A stretch of 64,000 bases of DNA, taken from contig JACPUC010000007.1 of assembly GCA_016192455.1 (NCBI GenBank), positions 194,720-258,719 of the forward strand, given 5' to 3'. The stretch is from Candidatus Tectimicrobiota bacterium. GTDB taxonomy: Bacteria > JACPUC01. The notes below the pieces were generated by a model, which was not told the DNA's origin, made no database searches, and was given only the letters and a program-made list of their open reading frames with translations. A program made the position numbers and the translations under genes. Below are positions 25,328 through 34,962 of the stretch, in pieces (within the stretch, counting starts at the first letter, position 1; every line of letters starts with the position of its first letter).

Positions 25328-28300
25328 TCACGGCTTCCCCGTCCCGGCGGCGCACCCCGCCGTGGGAGGGGCCTTGCTTTGTTCGAGGCTGCGCAGGCCG
25401 GCGAGGGCATCGCGATGCAGCGGATTGCTCATGAGGACCTCCTCCCAGTGCTGGCGGGCTTCCTCTCTCGAGCCGCGCGCCAGACAAAGCTGCGCTAACG
25501 CGGCATGGTGCGTCTCCTCGCCCTTCCCGGCGGCAAACACCTCACGCAGCTTCACCGTGAGATCCTTGCGCCGCGCCGCCGTGCCGGCCGAACGAAGGAG
25601 CATGGCAACCACCTCGGCATCCTGGGGATTAATGGACCAGGCGCAGCACAGGGCCTCCCAGGCTTCTTCGCCGTGCCCCAGCCGGTGCAGGGCAAGGGCA
25701 AGATCACGCCAGGCGTCGCTGCACCCCCGCTGACGCGCCAGGGCCTGGCGAAACAGACGCGCCGCCGCCGGCATGTCACCGCGCGCGTGCAGCACCTTCC
25801 CGAAGAGGTGCCACGCCTGCCAGGCGGACGCATCGGCGCGCACGGCTTGCTCGCAGAGTTCCTGCGCCGCCTCGACGTCCCCTCCTTCCAGGAGGAGCGA
25901 GGCGAGTTCCCGACAGGCGGCGCTGCGCTGGGCGGGCTGCACTCCTTCCGACACCTGTGGGAGCTTCACCGCCGACGCGATCATGGACGCCCCGTACGCA
26001 GCGCCCTCCGGGGCGCGGAGGTGCCAATGCTCAGCCAGCCCCGGAGGGAGAGCCGCAACCAGCGCGGTGGCAAGCTCGCGGTCGCTGCCTGCCACCGCCG
26101 CCTTGATATTGCGCGCCACGGCAGCCGCGCAGCGATCCCTGACCACCTGGCGATCCAGCACCGCAAGCTTGCGTTCCCATGCCGCGGCGATGTCGCGCCA
26201 CTGATACCGGCAGCGGCTCCGCTGCCAGCCGCACTCGCTGAGACGCGCCCAGGCGGCGTCATCCTCGATGAGCTCGAGCGTGGCGGCGAGGAAGGCGTCG
26301 CGGAAGGCATCACTCGCCGGCTCGCCGGGAATGAGGCGGCCGGCCTCCCCCACGGTCTCCGGCAGGGCCCCGCGGGTCGAGGTGACGACCGGCGTACCCG
26401 CGGCCTGCGCCTCCAAGACGGCGTTGCAGAAGGTCTCGGGCCACGTGCAGGGGTAAACGAGGAGACGTGCCGAGGCGAGTTCGCGGTAGAGCTCGACCTT
26501 GCGCACCGTGCCCTGCACGATGATGCCAGGCTGCGCCAAGCCGGCAGCCAGCGCCTGCACTTCGGCATCCTCGGCAAGCGAGGCCGCCGTGGTGTAGGTA
26601 AAGACGTGCAGCTCCAGCTTCGGACAAGCCTTCCGCAGCAGCGGCCACCAGGCCAGCAGCAGCGCCAGGCCGCGCGAGGGGCGACTGGTGTAGAGGAGCT
26701 TATAGCGTTGACGCGGCGGGCGCTCCTCGAACTCCTGCGGCCGGATACCATTCTTCGTCACCCAAATCTGCTCCGGCGGGATGCTGAAGTGTTCCGCCCA
26801 GCTCGCCGCGTGGTCGGCGCTCTTGGTGACGAAGTAGTCGATGCCGAGATCATGCAAATCCTCGTTGCAGAGGAACTCCGACCGCACGTCATCGCAGTTG
26901 AAGAGGAGCGCGAGCCGCGCCCGCACTCCCCACTTGAAGGGTTCGAGCCGGCGCACCGCGATGAGGCTGGGCCATTCGGCGAAGTAGCTCGTGAGGTAGA
27001 AATCGGTCACGTTGCGATAGGTCACGCCGTCAATGGTGCGACCGCCGGCGGCGTGCGTGTACACCGCGACGCGCCGCCCGCGTGCCGCAAGCTCCCGCGC
27101 CAGGTGGATGAGCGAGCTCTCGGCGCCGCCGAGGCCGCGCTGCTCCAACGAGGCGCCGTCGAAAACACCGTGCGTGTAGAACACGATCTCCTCGTCGACA
27201 CGTCCCGGGTCGCGGCCGAGCTGACGCATGAGGCGGCCATAGTCCTCGTAGGCGGTCCAGTAGATGAGGTCAAGGCCGACGGCGGCGCGGTACGCCGTTA
27301 GCGCCTCTTCCCAGCGGCCGGCGGCTTCGAGCGCGTGGCCGAGCTGACGGCGCAGCGGGGCGGAGGCCGGCTCTTCCTCGATGGCGCGCACCGCCGCCTC
27401 GACGTCGCGCTGCCGGCGGAGGAGCGTCCCTTCCCCGCCGGCATCGCCGCCGCGCAGGCGCAGTCGCGCCACAAGCTCGGCCGCCTCGCCATGCCGCTCA
27501 TCCCAGCGCAGCGCCAGCTCGCACGCCTGCAACGCCGCTTCCTCGTCGCCAAGCCGCTGCAGGCAGAGCGCCCGGAGATAGGCAAGCTCCGCATTCCCCT
27601 CGTGGTGGCGCAGCGCCTGCCGCAGGAGGAGCGCCACCGCCTGGTAGGCTTCCAGGGTAATGCCGAGCTCGACGAGCATCTGCAGAATATCAAGCCGCTC
27701 AGGATGCGCCGCGGCCGTCGCCATGAGCTTGCGCCAGGCGCTCAGCCAGTCGCCTTGACGCTGGGCGCAAACGGCCAGGTTGAGCGACGCTTCCACGAGG
27801 TCCGGCTGTTGCGCCAGCGCCTTGCGGAAACAATGCTCGGCATCGCCCGTCCTCCCCTCCTCCAGGAGGAGCCGCCCCAGCAGGGTGTGCGCGGGCGCGT
27901 GCGTCGTCGCCAAGCGCAGCGCTTCGTGAAGGCGCACCAGCGCGGCGTCACGCTCACCGTGCTCGACGTGCTGGAGCGCCTGCTCGTAGGCGCGCTGCGC
28001 GGCGTTCTCGGGAGGAGCCGAGCTGGCCGGCTGGTGGGGCGCCGCCGCTGTTTCCCCCCGCCCCGAAGCCCGCGGCCGGGCGTTGCTCAGGAGCTGCTGG
28101 AGGGTGGCATCCCACTCCGTGGCGATGCGGCGCCAGTCGTGCCAGGTGAGCACTTTGCGTCGGCCCGCGGAGCCGAAGCGCTGCCGCCGCGACGGCTGCC
28201 TAAGGAGGGAGACGGCGTGCTCCACGAAGGCATCCTGGTAGGCGGCGCTGCGCGCATCCCCGTGGATGAAGATGCCCCCCTCTCCCACAGTCTCGGGCAG

Positions 28301-30364
28301 GGCCCCGAGGGCGCTCGTCAGCACGGGAAGCCCCGCGGCCATTGCTTCCAGCGCCGCGATGCAGGAGGTCTCCTCGAAATGGTTCGGGTAGGCGAAGAGG
28401 CTCGCCTGCTGCAGCGCCTGACTAAGCGTCTCCTGGTCGACGCTGCCGAAGAGCGTCACCCCCGGCTGCTGCGCCTGGGCATAGAGCGGGCCGAACTGCT
28501 CCTGCTCCAGCCGCGGATCGAGCTGGTAGACCGCCATGCTGCTGTACACGTGCAGCGTCGCCTCGGGCGCCGCCGCTCTGATGCGGGGAAAGCAGGTAAG
28601 CAAGACATCGAGGCCCCGAAAGGGGGTGCTCGTGTAGATGAGGCGGGCCTCGTGGCGCTGCGCCGGGTTGTGCGTGAAGCGCTCCGTATTGATGCCGTTG
28701 CGGCTGACGCAGAGCTTCTTGCGGGGGAAGGCGAAGCGCTCCATGAAGGTCTCGGCCTGCCAGTAGCTGACCGTCCAGAGGCCGTCGATGCGCTCTTGCA
28801 CTTGCGGGTCCCGCAGCGCCTGCACGTGCGGCTGGTCGCAGGCGTCACCGGTCCAGAAGCAGCGCACCCGGGCGGGCACATCCGCGGCAAAGGGCTCGAG
28901 GGTGCGCACCGCAATGAAGATGTCGAGACCGCCGCGCTTGAAGTGCTCGAAGATCTCCTCGCGTCGCTGGTAGGTGACGCCATCGTAGACGCCCGGCCGA
29001 TCACAGTTGTTGAAGACGAAGACCTCATAGCCGCGCTGCGCCAGCTCGCACGCCAGGGAGATGAGCGCCGTCTCCATGCCCCCCAGGGGCTGGTTGCGCA
29101 GGGTATCGCCGTTGAACGTCAGGCCGTTGTTAAAGAAGGTGATCGTAGGCCGCGCCGCGAGGGCGCCGACGGGGCTGGGACTCCTGGGTCCTTCGTCCGC
29201 CGCCGGTCCCAGCGCCGCGAGGAGCTCCTGGGCCGGGGTGAAGCTCGGATCGAGGCGCAGGGCGCACCGCGCGGCGGCGCGGGCGGCCTCGACCTCTCCC
29301 ATGCGGCGCAGGATGGCGGCGACGTTGTAGTGGCCGAGGGGACGCTGCGGGTGCGCCGTGGTCGCCCGCGTGTAGGTCTGGATCGCCGCCCCATACTCCT
29401 GCGCGGCGGCGAGATTCGCCCCGAGGTTGCAGAGGGCGCCGAAGTGCTCCGGCACCAGCTCGAGGGCGCGCTGGTAGGCGCTGTTCGCCGCCTCGCGCTC
29501 GCCCAGGGCGCCCAGCGCCACGCCGAGGTTGAAATGCCCCTCGGGGTCAGCGGGAGCCAGTGCCGCGGCCCGCCGGAGCGCCGCCGCCGCGCCCTGGGCA
29601 TCCCGCAGCTCGAGGAGCTGCTTGCCGAGGTCGAGGTGGGCCCGCGGGTCGTTCGCCTCCTCCTCCTGCTTCTTCGTTCCCAGGCGGCGGTAGAGCTCCG
29701 CCTTGCGTCGCAGGTAGCGCGGGGCGCGCACCTTGCCGTAATGGTGCAGGGGGAGGTCGGTGATCCCGATCGTCCAGCCCAGCGCCAGGATGGACGGCTC
29801 GACGACTTCGTGGACGCGGCCCGTGAAGCGCACCTCCGGGGCGCGCCGGAAGAGGCGCACAAGCGGGTTCTCGAGGTAGCCGGGGTACCCACGACCCTCC
29901 GCGTAGTCGCTCGAGTTCGGCAGCCAGTGCTCGCTGGTGCGCTCCAGGGAGTAGGTGCGCTGGACGAGGCGGTAGGCCTCGATGACGGGATGCGCGAGGA
30001 GGCCGCGGAGGCGCGCGAGGTCCCGTCCGGCGATCACTTCATCGGCATCGAGGACGAGAATCCAGTCGCCCCGCGCCTGCTCGAGGGAGACGTTGCGGGC
30101 GGCGGCGAAGTCGTCCTGCCAGGGCAGCTCGAGGAGCACGCCTCCCAGGCGCTGGGTGAAGGCCCGGGCGATGTCGCGCGTGCCGTCGCGGGAGCCGGTA
30201 TCGACGACAATCAGCTCATCCACGATCGCCGCCACGCTCTCCAGGCAGACCGGCAGGTAGGCCTCCTCATCGCGCACGATCATGCACAGGGAGAGCCGCG
30301 GCGCCCCCGATGCCGAGCCGAGCGCACCGCGGCCTTCCTCGTCGGGGCGGTTCTCCTTGCTCAT
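25328..30364 (-). CDS. Giant tri-catalytic glycosyltransferase: GT2-TPR-GT4-TPR-GT4-TPR
   Basis: 1678 residues. The ATG at 30364 overlaps the stop of the preceding gene (ATGA). Residues about 22-235 are a GT2 domain (LSLCMIVRDEEAYL, VDTGSRDGT, LVLDADE). TPRs span about 240-385. A GT-B/GT4 domain spans about 405-790, with PLGGMETALISLACELAQRG, SRNGINTERF and FEETSCIAALEAMAAGLPVL. TPRs follow (about 800-1010). A second GT4 domain (about 1070-1425) has GLGGAESSLIHLARELAARG, TKNGIRPQEF and ETFCNAVLEAQAAGTPVV. A last TPR array runs to about 1660. The Glu of the EX7E donor-site motif is kept in both GT4 domains. Three active sites on one soluble chain suggest stepwise assembly of a short glycan on one bound target. 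Donor and acceptor are unknown. Confidence 0.85.
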   Translation of the reverse strand: MSKENRPDEEGRGALGSASGAPRLSLCMIVRDEEAYLPVCLESVAAIVDELIVVDTGSRDGTRDIARAFTQRLGGVLLELPWQDDFAAARNVSLEQARGDWILVLDADEVIAGRDLARLRGLLAHPVIEAYRLVQRTYSLERTSEHWLPNSSDYAEGRGYPGYLENPLVRLFRRAPEVRFTGRVHEVVEPSILALGWTIGITDLPLHHYGKVRAPRYLRRKAELYRRLGTKKQEEEANDPRAHLDLGKQLLELRDAQGAAAALRRAAALAPADPEGHFNLGVALGALGEREAANSAYQRALELVPEHFGALCNLGANLAAAQEYGAAIQTYTRATTAHPQRPLGHYNVAAILRRMGEVEAARAAARCALRLDPSFTPAQELLAALGPAADEGPRSPSPVGALAARPTITFFNNGLTFNGDTLRNQPLGGMETALISLACELAQRGYEVFVFNNCDRPGVYDGVTYQRREEIFEHFKRGGLDIFIAVRTLEPFAADVPARVRCFWTGDACDQPHVQALRDPQVQERIDGLWTVSYWQAETFMERFAFPRKKLCVSRNGINTERFTHNPAQRHEARLIYTSTPFRGLDVLLTCFPRIRAAAPEATLHVYSSMAVYQLDPRLEQEQFGPLYAQAQQPGVTLFGSVDQETLSQALQQASLFAYPNHFEETSCIAALEAMAAGLPVLTSALGALPETVGEGGIFIHGDARSAAYQDAFVEHAVSLLRQPSRRQRFGSAGRRKVLTWHDWRRIATEWDATLQQLLSNARPRASGRGETAAAPHQPASSAPPENAAQRAYEQALQHVEHGERDAALVRLHEALRLATTHAPAHTLLGRLLLEEGRTGDAEHCFRKALAQQPDLVEASLNLAVCAQRQGDWLSAWRKLMATAAAHPERLDILQMLVELGITLEAYQAVALLLRQALRHHEGNAELAYLRALCLQRLGDEEAALQACELALRWDERHGEAAELVARLRLRGGDAGGEGTLLRRQRDVEAAVRAIEEEPASAPLRRQLGHALEAAGRWEEALTAYRAAVGLDLIYWTAYEDYGRLMRQLGRDPGRVDEEIVFYTHGVFDGASLEQRGLGGAESSLIHLARELAARGRRVAVYTHAAGGRTIDGVTYRNVTDFYLTSYFAEWPSLIAVRRLEPFKWGVRARLALLFNCDDVRSEFLCNEDLHDLGIDYFVTKSADHAASWAEHFSIPPEQIWVTKNGIRPQEFEERPPRQRYKLLYTSRPSRGLALLLAWWPLLRKACPKLELHVFTYTTAASLAEDAEVQALAAGLAQPGIIVQGTVRKVELYRELASARLLVYPCTWPETFCNAVLEAQAAGTPVVTSTRGALPETVGEAGRLIPGEPASDAFRDAFLAATLELIEDDAAWARLSECGWQRSRCRYQWRDIAAAWERKLAVLDRQVVRDRCAAAVARNIKAAVAGSDRELATALVAALPPGLAEHWHLRAPEGAAYGASMIASAVKLPQVSEGVQPAQRSAACRELASLLLEGGDVEAAQELCEQAVRADASAWQAWHLFGKVLHARGDMPAAARLFRQALARQRGCSDAWRDLALALHRLGHGEEAWEALCCAWSINPQDAEVVAMLLRSAGTAARRKDLTVKLREVFAAGKGEETHHAALAQLCLARGSREEARQHWEEVLMSNPLHRDALAGLRSLEQSKAPPTAGCAAGTGKP

Positions 30365-33297
30365 CGGATCACCTTTTCCCGCACTCCGCTGGCGACCGTC
30401 GTGGGCGCTCCTTCCCCGGCTCGTCGGGAGGCGGGGGTGTCGGGTGCGCCCGCGGCGAGGGCCGCGGCCTCCGCGGAAGGTGGATCGGTCGCCGGCGATC
30501 GCCCGGCGCGCACCCTGCTCAGCCGCCGGCGGACGTCCTGATCATGGGGAGCGAGCGCCAGCAGACGCTCGTAGCAGGTGGCAGCGGTGCGCAGGTCACC
30601 GCTTTGTTCGGCGAGGATGCCGAGGTTCGCCAGGGCGTCCCCATGCGCCGGTTCGAGGCGCAACACCTGGGCGAAGATCTCGCCGGCCGCTCCGAGGTTG
30701 CCCTCCTGCCAGCGGACCATGCCGAGGTTGTTCATGGCGGTGGGATGGCGCGGATTGATGGCGAGGGCCTGTTCGAAGTGGTGCGCCGCCCGCCCTACGT
30801 CGCCGTCGAGGAAGAGGGACTGCCCGTACTGCGTTTGCAGGTCGGCGTCGCGCGGCGCCGCGGCGAGGGCGCGCTCGAGGTAGAGACGGGCGCGACGCGG
30901 CTCCTGCTGCTTCAGGAAGAGCTGGCCGAGCGCGGCGAGCGCCCAGGCATCCTGGGGCTGCTGCGCCAAGATCGCCTCTAGGGTGCCCTGGAGTGCCGTG
31001 AGGTCACCTGCCTCTGCCTGCCGCTGCGCCTGCAGCCGCAGCTCCTCGAGGGTCGATGGAGAGGGACGACGCGCCCGCCGGTGGCCGTTCGCTGCCTCCG
31101 CGGTCCGCCGCCGCGCTGCTCGGCCTGGCGCCGCCCGCAGCGACCGGAGACGTTCGAGGACGAAGCGGGCCGAGCGCTCCCAACTGAGCTGGGAGAGAAC
31201 GTGGGCGCGCGCCGCGGCTCCCTTCCGCCGGCGCTCCTCGTCGTTTCGGTACACCCGACGCAGGATCTCGGTGAGCGCCTCGACATCCGGCTCGAGCAGC
31301 CACGCGGGGCGCACCGTCGGCTCGCGGAGGTCGAGCGTGCGCCGGCTCGTTGGGATGAAGTAGGACCCGGCGTCGGTGCAGAAATCATCGCAGGCCCCGC
31401 CGCGGCTCACGAGGACAGGGAGGCCGCTGGCCATCGCCTCCGCCACGGGCAGACCGAACCCCTCGCCGCGGTAAGGGTGCACGAGACAGTCGCAGGAGGC
31501 GTAGAGTCGCGCCACCTCCGCCTCGCTGAGGGTGCTCCCCAGGTACAGGATTTCCGGCGCGCCCGCATCGGCTTGCAGCGCCTCGATGCTCGGCCCGGCC
31601 CCCTGGCCGCGGTAGAAGCTCTCCTGCCCGAAGTCCTTGATGACGAGGCAGACGTCATCCTGGCGGCTGAAGGCCGCGGCATACGCCTCGAGGAGGAGAT
31701 CGATCCCCTTGCGGTGGATGGCCCCGCCGACGAAGAGGAACTTCACCCGTTTGCGCGTCGCCTGAGCGACGGCGGGGAGCGGCTCCTGGTTGGGGTGGAA
31801 CCGGCTATGATCCACGCCGAGCGGAATGACATGCACGCGGGACGGTTCGAGGCCGTCTTCAAGGTAGCAGGCGCGGTTATGCCTCGAATAGACCCACACC
31901 TCGTCCACCCTTGCAAGGGGCTCCTGCCAGCTTCGTAGCATGCTGCCGAACTCCCAGGGCTGCATGAGCACCCAGGCGCCGCGGGCGGGGCGCTCGAAGC
32001 TCGGCGGCCACTGGTGGCGCACATGGAGGTGGGCGGGGCCGCTGAGCCCGCGGCGCATGGCCTCGGCGAGGAGACCTTCGCGCTCGGGATCGCGGCGCGC
32101 ATCGAACTCGTGCGGCTCGTAGGGAAGAATCTGCAGCTCGCACTCGCCGGTGCGCTGGAGCGCCGCGCAGAGACGCCGGTTCACGAGGGCCAGGCTGTGG
32201 TCGACGAACTGCGTCCCTTCCCAGATGAGGCGCAGCGGTTCGCCCCGCCGGTCTCCGGCGGGAGCGCCGCCACGCCGAGCGGGTGCGGAAGCTGGCCGTT
32301 CCTCAGGCCGCAGCAGGCCACGGAGATCCTGCCGCGCGGCCTCGAGGTCAAGCCGGCGGAGGAGCGAGGCGCGCCCGGCCTGACCGATGGCCCGCGCCTG
32401 CTCGGCGGCCGCGAGGATGTCGCCGGCCCGCGCCCGCAGCATGCCCACATCGTTGCTCGCGAAGCAGTTCACCCCGTCTTTGAGGCCGGCCCCGGCGAAC
32501 GTCAGGCAGAGGGTCGGCGTTCCCGTCAGGCGCGCTTCCCACCACTGGTAGGTCGGCGCGCTGTTCATGCCGCGAGCCGGCAGATGGAGGAGCGCGGCGT
32601 ACGCCTGAAGGGCCGCAGTCCAATCTTTCCAGGAGCGCGGCCGGCGCGCGTTTGGGACATCGGGGAAGTCTCCGAGCAAGAAGTGCGGCGTCGGCCCAAG
32701 GGCGTGCCGGCGCACGGCGTCGCGCTGCTCAATGCCGTCATGCCTTGCATCGCCCGCGTAGAGGATCGCCGCCACGCCGCCGCGATGCGGCGTGTAGCGC
32801 TCCGGCAGGAGCGGCGGCATGGTGAGGAAGACGTGCCGCGCCTCGGGGAACCGCTGGTAGCCGTAGGCCGTCCCCTGCTCCCGCAGGTGCACGAAAGTGG
32901 CGCCCCGCAGCCGCGGGCGGAGACTGGCAAGGGCGGCGGCTTGCTGCGCGTCCTCCAGGAGCTCGTCAAACCCCGACCACGGCAGGATGAAGGCGCCCCG
33001 CTGCGGCATGGGCAGGGTGCGCAGCGCCGTCGGGGTGCCGAAGAGCACGACTTCATAGGAACCGGCCTTGATCGCCTCGGCGGCCGTCTTCGGCTCGATG
33101 CCGGCAAGGCGCCCCGCAGCTCCGTTGAGGCTCTCTCCACGCGCCGCTGTCACCTCTTGGGCGGAGGGCTCTCCGACAGTGGGGACAAAGAGCGGATCGC
33201 CCGAGCAGTTCACCGCCTCGACGCAGTCCCACAACGGAGCCAGAATCTCGCCGAGGGGGAAGTAGAGGTCGCAGAAGAGAGCGCGGCGTTCACGCAC
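30361..33297 (-). CDS. GT4 glycosyltransferase with TPR array and a second, degenerate GT-like N-terminal region
   Basis: 978 residues if it starts at the GTG at 33297, which has AAGGGGG nine bases upstream and clears the previous gene by 67 bases. The open frame continues further into that gene without a good start. The N-terminal part (about 1-340) holds alternating alpha/beta sequence (YEVVLFGTPTAL, AAILYAGDARHDG, WWEARLTGTPTLCLTF). It resembles a GT-B or CgeB-like fold without clear catalytic motifs. Residues about 375-770 are a full GT4 domain (FLFVGGAIHRKGIDLLLEAY, HPYRGEGFGLPVAEAMASGL with the EX7E motif). About four TPRs follow (790-930). It overlaps the start of the next glycosyltransferase by four bases, so the two are translationally coupled. 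Confidence 0.82.
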   Translation of the reverse strand: MRERRALFCDLYFPLGEILAPLWDCVEAVNCSGDPLFVPTVGEPSAQEVTAARGESLNGAAGRLAGIEPKTAAEAIKAGSYEVVLFGTPTALRTLPMPQRGAFILPWSGFDELLEDAQQAAALASLRPRLRGATFVHLREQGTAYGYQRFPEARHVFLTMPPLLPERYTPHRGGVAAILYAGDARHDGIEQRDAVRRHALGPTPHFLLGDFPDVPNARRPRSWKDWTAALQAYAALLHLPARGMNSAPTYQWWEARLTGTPTLCLTFAGAGLKDGVNCFASNDVGMLRARAGDILAAAEQARAIGQAGRASLLRRLDLEAARQDLRGLLRPEERPASAPARRGGAPAGDRRGEPLRLIWEGTQFVDHSLALVNRRLCAALQRTGECELQILPYEPHEFDARRDPEREGLLAEAMRRGLSGPAHLHVRHQWPPSFERPARGAWVLMQPWEFGSMLRSWQEPLARVDEVWVYSRHNRACYLEDGLEPSRVHVIPLGVDHSRFHPNQEPLPAVAQATRKRVKFLFVGGAIHRKGIDLLLEAYAAAFSRQDDVCLVIKDFGQESFYRGQGAGPSIEALQADAGAPEILYLGSTLSEAEVARLYASCDCLVHPYRGEGFGLPVAEAMASGLPVLVSRGGACDDFCTDAGSYFIPTSRRTLDLREPTVRPAWLLEPDVEALTEILRRVYRNDEERRRKGAAARAHVLSQLSWERSARFVLERLRSLRAAPGRAARRRTAEAANGHRRARRPSPSTLEELRLQAQRQAEAGDLTALQGTLEAILAQQPQDAWALAALGQLFLKQQEPRRARLYLERALAAAPRDADLQTQYGQSLFLDGDVGRAAHHFEQALAINPRHPTAMNNLGMVRWQEGNLGAAGEIFAQVLRLEPAHGDALANLGILAEQSGDLRTAATCYERLLALAPHDQDVRRRLSRVRAGRSPATDPPSAEAAALAAGAPDTPASRRAGEGAPTTVASGVREKVIR

Positions 33298-33364
33298 GAA
33301 GGAGGTCCCCCTTGCAGCCCTGAGGTCCAGCGCGGCTTGGGCTGCGTACTTATGAGACTCACGG

Positions 33365-34831
33365 CTAGGCCGCGGCGCGCGCCCGCAGCCCCTTGAAATC
33401 GAGCAGGTGGCCGACGACCGGCCTGACGCCGCGCAGGAGGTAGCGCACGTCATCGACGGTGCGCACCTTGCTGAGCTTGCGCGCCAGGAAGCGGACATCG
33501 AGGAAGCCGCGGTAGAGCCCGCGGCACATCGCCATCACCTCATCGGGCGTCATATCGGGGGTAACGAAGACCGGCTCCCGCATGTCGAGGCGCTCGTACT
33601 CGGTCGGCCCGATCCGCAGCCAGCCGTTCGCCACGGCGTCGCGAAAGAGCGGCGTCCCCGGGTAGGGCATCACCACGGTGGCCTGGAGCATCTCCGCGTA
33701 GCCTTCCGCCATGAGCTGCCGGGCCAGGGCCAGGGTGCGCTTGGCATCCTGGCGCGTCTCCCACGGGTAGCCCACCATGGTGGTGAGGTGGAGATCGAGG
33801 CCGGCCGCCTTGGCGATGCGGCAGCCCTCCCAAATCTGCTCCACGGTGATCCCCTTCTTCAGACGGTCGAGGGTTGCCTGGTTGGCCGATTCCAGGCCGA
33901 TCTTCATGAGCCGGAATCCAGCCCGCTTCATAAGCTCCGCGTTTCGTTCCGTCAGCAGGTCGAAGCGGAAGTTGAGGTCGAAGAGAATCTGCCGGTGCAG
34001 CCCTCTCTCGATGAGCCCCTCGCAGAAGGTGCGCAGCCAGCCGCCGGCGGGGAAGGTGCCGGTGTCATCGAAGACCTCGCGCACCCCGTAGCGGCTCACC
34101 AGCATCTCGATCTCATCAAGGAGGCTCTTGGGCGAGCGGCTGCGGAACTTCGGGAAGAGCGTGGTCCAGGAGCAGAAGGTGCAGGCGTTCTTGGCGCAGT
34201 CGCGGCCGACCATGGTGCGGATGAAGGGGGCGCGCTTGTAGAACTTCTCGCCATAGTTGAACCACTTCGTGAGGTCCCGGTCGATGAGGGGCAGGCTATC
34301 GAGGTCGTAGTCCTGCTCGAATCCGCCGCTGCTCTCGATCTCCCCCTGCCTGCGATGCCAGACGCCGGACGGCAGGGCGGCACGCCCTTGCAGGGCCTCG
34401 ACCAGCCCTTTCAGTTGGAAGTCGAAGTAGCCGCCGGTGATGACGAAGTCCACGGGCGAGGCCCGCAGCGATTCTTCCGGGAACGCCGTGACGTGGTCGC
34501 CCATGAGTACGAGGCGCGTCTCGGGGAGCTCCGCCTTCAGCCTGGCGATGATCCCCCAGTGCTGCTTCACCACCGGGGATTTCGTCTCCATGGCGACAAG
34601 CTGGGGGCGCACCTCGAGAACGTGGGCCATGAACTGGTCAAAGGACCAGCGCTCGGCCAGGCCGTCACTCCAGAGCACCTCATGGCCGGCATGCTTGAGG
34701 AGCGTCGCCGCGCTCGCGGGCACGACGGGGTAGAGGAAGGTGGGATTGTGGAACCACTGGAACTGGCGGTTCTGTCCCAAAAGCGGTGTCCCCTCCCCCT
34801 GCAGCGGGGGATAGGCGATCATGATCTTCAT
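33365..34831 (-). CDS. B12-binding-domain radical SAM protein with unusual CX4CX2C cluster motif
   Basis: 488 residues from the ATG at 34831, with AAGGTG upstream. An N-terminal cobalamin-binding-like Rossmann region (MKIMIAYPPLQGEG, ASAATLLKHAGHEV, RLVLMGDHVTAFPEE; about 1-150) is followed by a radical SAM barrel (about 195-420). The iron-sulfur motif reads GRDCAKNACTFCSW, that is CX4CX2C and not the usual CX3CX2C. GLESANQATL and TTMVGYPWET are typical later strands. Such enzymes often methylate unactivated carbons or phosphinates. The position inside a glycosyltransferase operon suggests modification of a sugar or of the glycosylated product. No B12-binding DxHxxG is seen, so the N-terminal domain may not bind cobalamin by the canonical histidine. 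Confidence 0.82.
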   Translation of the reverse strand: MKIMIAYPPLQGEGTPLLGQNRQFQWFHNPTFLYPVVPASAATLLKHAGHEVLWSDGLAERWSFDQFMAHVLEVRPQLVAMETKSPVVKQHWGIIARLKAELPETRLVLMGDHVTAFPEESLRASPVDFVITGGYFDFQLKGLVEALQGRAALPSGVWHRRQGEIESSGGFEQDYDLDSLPLIDRDLTKWFNYGEKFYKRAPFIRTMVGRDCAKNACTFCSWTTLFPKFRSRSPKSLLDEIEMLVSRYGVREVFDDTGTFPAGGWLRTFCEGLIERGLHRQILFDLNFRFDLLTERNAELMKRAGFRLMKIGLESANQATLDRLKKGITVEQIWEGCRIAKAAGLDLHLTTMVGYPWETRQDAKRTLALARQLMAEGYAEMLQATVVMPYPGTPLFRDAVANGWLRIGPTEYERLDMREPVFVTPDMTPDEVMAMCRGLYRGFLDVRFLARKLSKVRTVDDVRYLLRGVRPVVGHLLDFKGLRARAAA

Positions 34832-34962
34832 CGCGCACCTTTACCTTGTGATCCCGCGAACCTCCGCGTCCGGCGCGGGGAACGCCGCCGCGGCATCGCC
34901 GGGGGTTGCCTCGTGGTGGACGCACCCATTCAGGGTGACCCCGCGCACGCAGCCTGCCAGGG

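Noticed and set aside
27335-30541. Plus-strand open frame of 1068 codons opposite the giant glycosyltransferase; similar long plus frames at 531-2105, 2238-4496, 22874-25498, 25505-27301, 32014-33396 and 59176-61083
   Set aside because: They are antisense to well-supported genes, have arginine/proline/glycine/alanine-skewed composition, no domains and no ribosome sites. High GC produces such shadows.
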